A stretch of 45,510 nt of DNA from an uncultured Collinsella sp. (GTDB lineage Bacteria > Actinomycetota > Coriobacteriia > Coriobacteriales > Coriobacteriaceae), in contig CABUOF010000005.1 in the NCBI GenBank assembly GCA_902493125.1, forward strand, positions 1 to 45,510, given 5' to 3'. Position 1 is the first letter of the stretch, and every line of letters starts with the position of its first letter. Below the pieces are notes generated by a model that did no database searches, was not told the origin of the DNA, and saw nothing but the letters and a program-made list of their open reading frames with translations. Shown one piece after another: positions 42,565-45,510 of the stretch. A program made the translations under genes and the position numbers.

Positions 42565-43584
42565 CTATCCCAACTGGAAGAACAAAGCAAGGCCAACGGC
42601 ACCAAAGGCCGCAGCGATAATCCAAAAACGGATGACGACCTTGGTCTCGGCCCAGCCCTTCTTTTCGAAATGATGATGGATGGGCGCCATAAGGAAGACG
42701 CGCTTGTGCGTAAAGTGGAAGTAGACAACCTGAATCATGACCGACAGGGTCTCAACGATAAACAGGCCGCCGATGATGAGGGAGACGACCTCGGTGTTGG
42801 TCATGATGGACGTGCAGGCAAACGCGGCGCCCAGGGCAAGCGAGCCGGTATCGCCCATAAAGATGCTCGCCGGATAGCAGTTGAACCACAGAAAGCCCAA
42901 GCAGGCACCGGCACACGCGGTGCAGAAGATGGACAGGTTCACGTCTCCGTGCAAAAACGCCATCGCAGCCATGGCGAGCATGGCGATCATGGAGGTGCCG
43001 CCAGCAAGACCGTCAAGGCCATCGGTCAGGTTCACGGCATTAGAAAGACCGGCGATCATCAGCCAGCAAAAGACAATGTAGAGCCACGGGAACGAAAGGC
43101 CGCAGATAGTGGTCGAAAGAACACCGAGGTCAATCGTCAGGCCGCCGGGAAAACGAATCTCGGGGGCGACGCCGCACCAGTTAACGGCAAGTACCGTAAA
43201 GGTGACACAGATAATGGTTAGGCCGATCATCTTGGCATGGGGCGTCAGACCGAGCGAGCGCCCATGCGTAACGGAGGTCAGGTCGTCAATCAGGCCCAGC
43301 ACGCCGGTCGCCAGCGTGGCGAGCAGCACGAGCACGAGCTCGGTGGTGAGCTTGCCCATCAGCAGGCAGGTCAGCGAGATCGCGACGAGGATGACAACGC
43401 CACCCATGGTGGGCGTTCCCTGCTTAACCAAATGACGCTTGGGGCCGTCGGCACGAACCTGCTGGCCGATACCCTCGACCTTAAGCAGCTTGATCCACCA
43501 CGGCATGAGCAGCAGCGCAATGGCAGCGGCGATGCCAAGCCCCAAAAAAGCCTGATACGTTGGATACGAGGGATTGCCGAACAT
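42565..43584 (-). CDS. mraY: Phospho-MurNAc-pentapeptide transferase MraY
   Basis: MraY attaches phospho-MurNAc-pentapeptide to undecaprenyl phosphate, giving lipid I. The 339-residue product has ten membrane helices. GTPTMGGVVIL is near residue 56 and LIDDLTSVTHGRSLGL near residue 100, with the catalytic Asp pair; NLTDGLDGLAGG is near 189, MGDTGSLALG near 245, and the HHHFEK loop near 309. It follows murF after 3 nt. Confidence 0.97.
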   Translation of the reverse strand: MFGNPSYPTYQAFLGLGIAAAIALLLMPWWIKLLKVEGIGQQVRADGPKRHLVKQGTPTMGGVVILVAISLTCLLMGKLTTELVLVLLATLATGVLGLIDDLTSVTHGRSLGLTPHAKMIGLTIICVTFTVLAVNWCGVAPEIRFPGGLTIDLGVLSTTICGLSFPWLYIVFCWLMIAGLSNAVNLTDGLDGLAGGTSMIAMLAMAAMAFLHGDVNLSIFCTACAGACLGFLWFNCYPASIFMGDTGSLALGAAFACTSIMTNTEVVSLIIGGLFIVETLSVMIQVVYFHFTHKRVFLMAPIHHHFEKKGWAETKVVIRFWIIAAAFGAVGLALFFQLG

Positions 43585-43587
43585 GGG

Positions 43588-45012
43588 CTAGCACACACCT
43601 TCCACAAAGCGGTCGAGCTCAACAAAGCGGGAACCCTTGACCAGTACAACATCATGTTTTTCAAGCGCGCCGCCCATGCGGTCGAGCACCTGCTGATAAT
43701 CGGAGAACACCTGGATGCGGTCCTCGTCCATACCCATCATGCGCGCGGCATCGGCCATAAGCTGGGCCAGCTCACCACCCACGCACGCCAACATGTCGAG
43801 CTTCTTGGCGGCGGCATAGGCGCCCACGAGCTCATGCATGCGAGGAGCCTCATCGCCCATCTCGCCCATCTCGCCCAGGATCGCCATGCGAGACCCCGTG
43901 CACGAAAGCGAGCACAGCAGATCGAGGCCAGCAGCCATGGATTCGGCGCTGGCGTTATAGGAATCGTCGATGACGCGGGCACCGCTCTTGGCGCGCTTGA
44001 TCTCCTGGCGGTGACCGGTGATCGTGAGGCCCCTAAAGGCAGCATCGATCTGCTCGGGCGTCACGCCCAGGCGATAGGCAACCGCGGCGGCCTTAACGGC
44101 ATTTGGGACGGACTGCACGCCGGGGATGGCAAGCATGGTATCGATTGTCTCGCCCTGACCAAAATCGAGCGTAAAGACCGGACGGCCCTCGTCATCAACT
44201 CGAACGTCGCGGGCACGGACCTCATCATCGTCCGAGACGCCGGCCAGCATCACGTCGATACCAGCAGGCTGGGCGAACGTATCGCGAATGAACGGCGTAA
44301 AGTCGTCCTCGCCGCCCAAAACCAGCAGCGGCAAGAAGTCGCCGGCGGCGCACATACCCTGGACAATCTCGGCCTTAGCGCGGGCGATGTTCTCGCGGCT
44401 ACCCAAAATGCCGATATGAGAGGTGCCGATCTTGCTCACGATGGCAAGGTTGGGATTGGCGGACTGGGACAGGCGCTCGATCTCGTGGAAATGGTTCATG
44501 CCCATCTCGAGCACCAGGACCTCGGTATCGGCCGGAGCGGAAAGCACCGTGAGTGGCATGCCGATCAGGTTATTGAAATTGCCCTTGGTGGCCCAGACAC
44601 GATAGCGCTTGGCGAGCACGGCGGCGAGCACGTCCTTGGTCGTCGTCTTGCCGATGGAACCGGTAATACCAACGACCAGGCAGCCAAGCTCCAGGCGGTA
44701 CGTGTGCGCCAAACGCAGCAGAAACTCCTCGGGATCATCGGTCAGCAAGATGGCACAGCCCTTGTCCTGCGCCAGCGAGACCAGCTCGGCCTCGGGCTCA
44801 CGCGTCATCACGACGGCGCCGGCACCCGACTGGACGGCACGGGAAGCAAAATCATTGCCGTCGACGTTTTCACCGGGAAAGGCGACGAAAATCGTCCCTT
44901 CCTCGACCTGGCGCGAGTCGATAACGCACCCGCGGCATACCTGATCGGCTTCTCCCGTCACGGTTCGGGCCCCTGTTGCGGCCGCGAGGTTGTTGACGGC
45001 GATCTCTATCAT
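43588..45012 (-). CDS. murF: UDP-MurNAc-tripeptide-D-Ala-D-Ala ligase
   Basis: MurF adds D-Ala-D-Ala to complete the UDP-MurNAc pentapeptide. The 474-residue product has the N-terminal MurF/MurE fold with VCRGCVIDSRQVEEG and FVAFPGENVDGNDF, the ATP loop GITGSIGKTTTKDVL near residue 109, LEMGMNHFHEIERL, and IDDSYNASAESM in the C-terminal ligase part. The ATG follows GGGGAGCTGCA. A 127-nt gap precedes it after ftsI; no separate murE is present here. Confidence 0.96.
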   Translation of the reverse strand: MIEIAVNNLAAATGARTVTGEADQVCRGCVIDSRQVEEGTIFVAFPGENVDGNDFASRAVQSGAGAVVMTREPEAELVSLAQDKGCAILLTDDPEEFLLRLAHTYRLELGCLVVGITGSIGKTTTKDVLAAVLAKRYRVWATKGNFNNLIGMPLTVLSAPADTEVLVLEMGMNHFHEIERLSQSANPNLAIVSKIGTSHIGILGSRENIARAKAEIVQGMCAAGDFLPLLVLGGEDDFTPFIRDTFAQPAGIDVMLAGVSDDDEVRARDVRVDDEGRPVFTLDFGQGETIDTMLAIPGVQSVPNAVKAAAVAYRLGVTPEQIDAAFRGLTITGHRQEIKRAKSGARVIDDSYNASAESMAAGLDLLCSLSCTGSRMAILGEMGEMGDEAPRMHELVGAYAAAKKLDMLACVGGELAQLMADAARMMGMDEDRIQVFSDYQQVLDRMGGALEKHDVVLVKGSRFVELDRFVEGVC

Positions 45013-45139
45013 TGCAGCTCCCCTGTAAACCTAATAATGCTATCGGCGTATTGTATCCCAGCGCCGCGCATGCGTGGTGCAGGGCATGTGAACACCCCTC
45101 ATATGGGACAACAAACCACGCCCCAAAGATTGTAACCCC
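45013..45139. other. Gap between ftsI and murF
   Basis: The gap contains TACAAT on the minus strand about 45 nt before murF (near 45052-45057), a possible -10 giving murF its own promoter; no good -35 was seen. No gene or clear terminator. Confidence 0.3.
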
Positions 45140-45510
45140 CTACTTCGTGTGCGGGATACCCAGCACGTCGAGCGCGTTGGCCATAATGGACTGGAACGGC
45201 ACCGCAGCGGCATCTGAGCCGCTCGGCGTTCCGTCGAGCGTGATATAGCACAGCACCTTGGGCGATTGTGCCGGTGCAAAGCCCATAAAGGACGACATGT
45301 AGTTCTCCTTGAGGTAGCCGCCGTTCTCGTCGGCTCGTTCGGCCGTACCGGTCTTACCCGCCACGTCATAGCCGTCAACCGCGCCGCCAACGCCCGTTCC
45401 CTCGGACACGACCGTCTGCATGCACGATGTCACCTGGGATGCGGCGTCCCCAGAAATCGCGCGCTCGCCTTCGCCCCAGTCCTTCTCGTCGCCTTTGCTG
45501 GACTTATAGA
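45140..45510 (-). CDS. ftsI: Septal penicillin-binding protein (PBP2/FtsI type), C-terminal part, cut by window edge
   Basis: Only the last 123 or so residues are inside the window, and the frame runs open to base 45510. The transpeptidase KTG motif is present in DVAGKTGTAE, followed by YMSSFMGFAPAQSPKVLC, typical of class B penicillin-binding proteins, and the protein ends shortly after without PASTA repeats. SXXK and SXN motifs would lie outside. Position upstream of murF in the dcw cluster supports FtsI (PBP that works with FtsW); other class B proteins cannot be excluded from this part. Confidence 0.82.
   Translation of the reverse strand, partial: YKSSKGDEKDWGEGERAISGDAASQVTSCMQTVVSEGTGVGGAVDGYDVAGKTGTAERADENGGYLKENYMSSFMGFAPAQSPKVLCYITLDGTPSGSDAAAVPFQSIMANALDVLGIPHTK

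Noticed and set aside
41470..43221. Plus-strand open frame of 583 codons
   Set aside because: Antisense to murD and mraY, no ribosome site and no recognisable protein features.
43237..45135. Long plus-strand open frame of 632 codons
   Set aside because: It is fully antisense to murF and mraY, which have clear family motifs; long shadow frames are common in high-GC DNA.

Overview
The window is a stretch of chromosome from a high-GC Gram-positive gut-type anaerobe. The most likely source is a member of the Coriobacteriia close to Collinsella. This is inferred from strong C/G-ending codon use, AAAGGAG-type ribosome sites, an actinobacterial division gene set (sepF and divIVA present, no ftsA), the short anaerobe-type thiC, and the overall protein sequences; no 16S gene is present to prove it. 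The content is almost wholly core housekeeping, with no phage, transposase, CRISPR, toxin-antitoxin or recognisable defence genes.

Layout. 0-10.3 kb: rpsA (-), a HAD phosphatase (+), a cysteine desulfidase-type protein (-), rpiB (+), ndk (-), argG and argH (-) with a 56-codon small ORF between them, and a Cof-type HAD (+). 10.5-19 kb: polA (-), an M18 aminopeptidase and yaaA (+), an unknown single-pass membrane protein (-), a TPP riboswitch with thiC (+), then thiD (+). 19.3-22.5 kb: an SGNH hydrolase, a TIGR02452/PARG-like protein with an altered catalytic motif, a Bax inhibitor-1 protein and a small unknown protein (all -). 22.6-25.2 kb: a Pit phosphate permease with its DUF47 partner and a nitroreductase (+). 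25.4-45.5 kb, all on the minus strand: the division and cell-wall (dcw/ylm) cluster, in transcription order ftsI (cut by the window edge), murF, mraY, murD, ftsW, murG, murC, murB, ftsQ, ftsZ, then pgeF-pstS-pstC-pstA-pstB-phoU, then yggS, sepF, yggT, divIVA.

How the genes work together. murF to murG make lipid II and MurB/MurC supply its precursors; FtsW and the penicillin-binding protein polymerise and cross-link it at the septum. FtsZ, FtsQ, SepF, YggT and DivIVA place and drive the septum. The usual pgeF(ylmD)-yggS(ylmE) adjacency is split by a complete high-affinity phosphate operon, whose upstream region carries a PhoB/PhoP-like direct repeat. A second, low-affinity phosphate system (Pit/DUF47) lies 5 kb away.

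The most unusual signal lies between genes. Three copies of a 66-67 bp hairpin element share AGTTGCGGTG-type ends, with paired (compensatory) changes in the stem. A six-copy array of a 15-16 bp motif alternates orientation about every 40 bp between thiD and the SGNH hydrolase gene. Two further long, near-perfect palindromes (129 bp and 76 bp) also sit at gene 3' ends. Together they suggest an intergenic palindrome system that I cannot assign to a known family from sequence alone. Other points worth a look are a yggT gene with no ATG/GTG/TTG start for its first membrane segment, a QEA in place of QEE in the PARG-like protein, and a nitroreductase whose 5' half uses foreign-looking T-ending codons.
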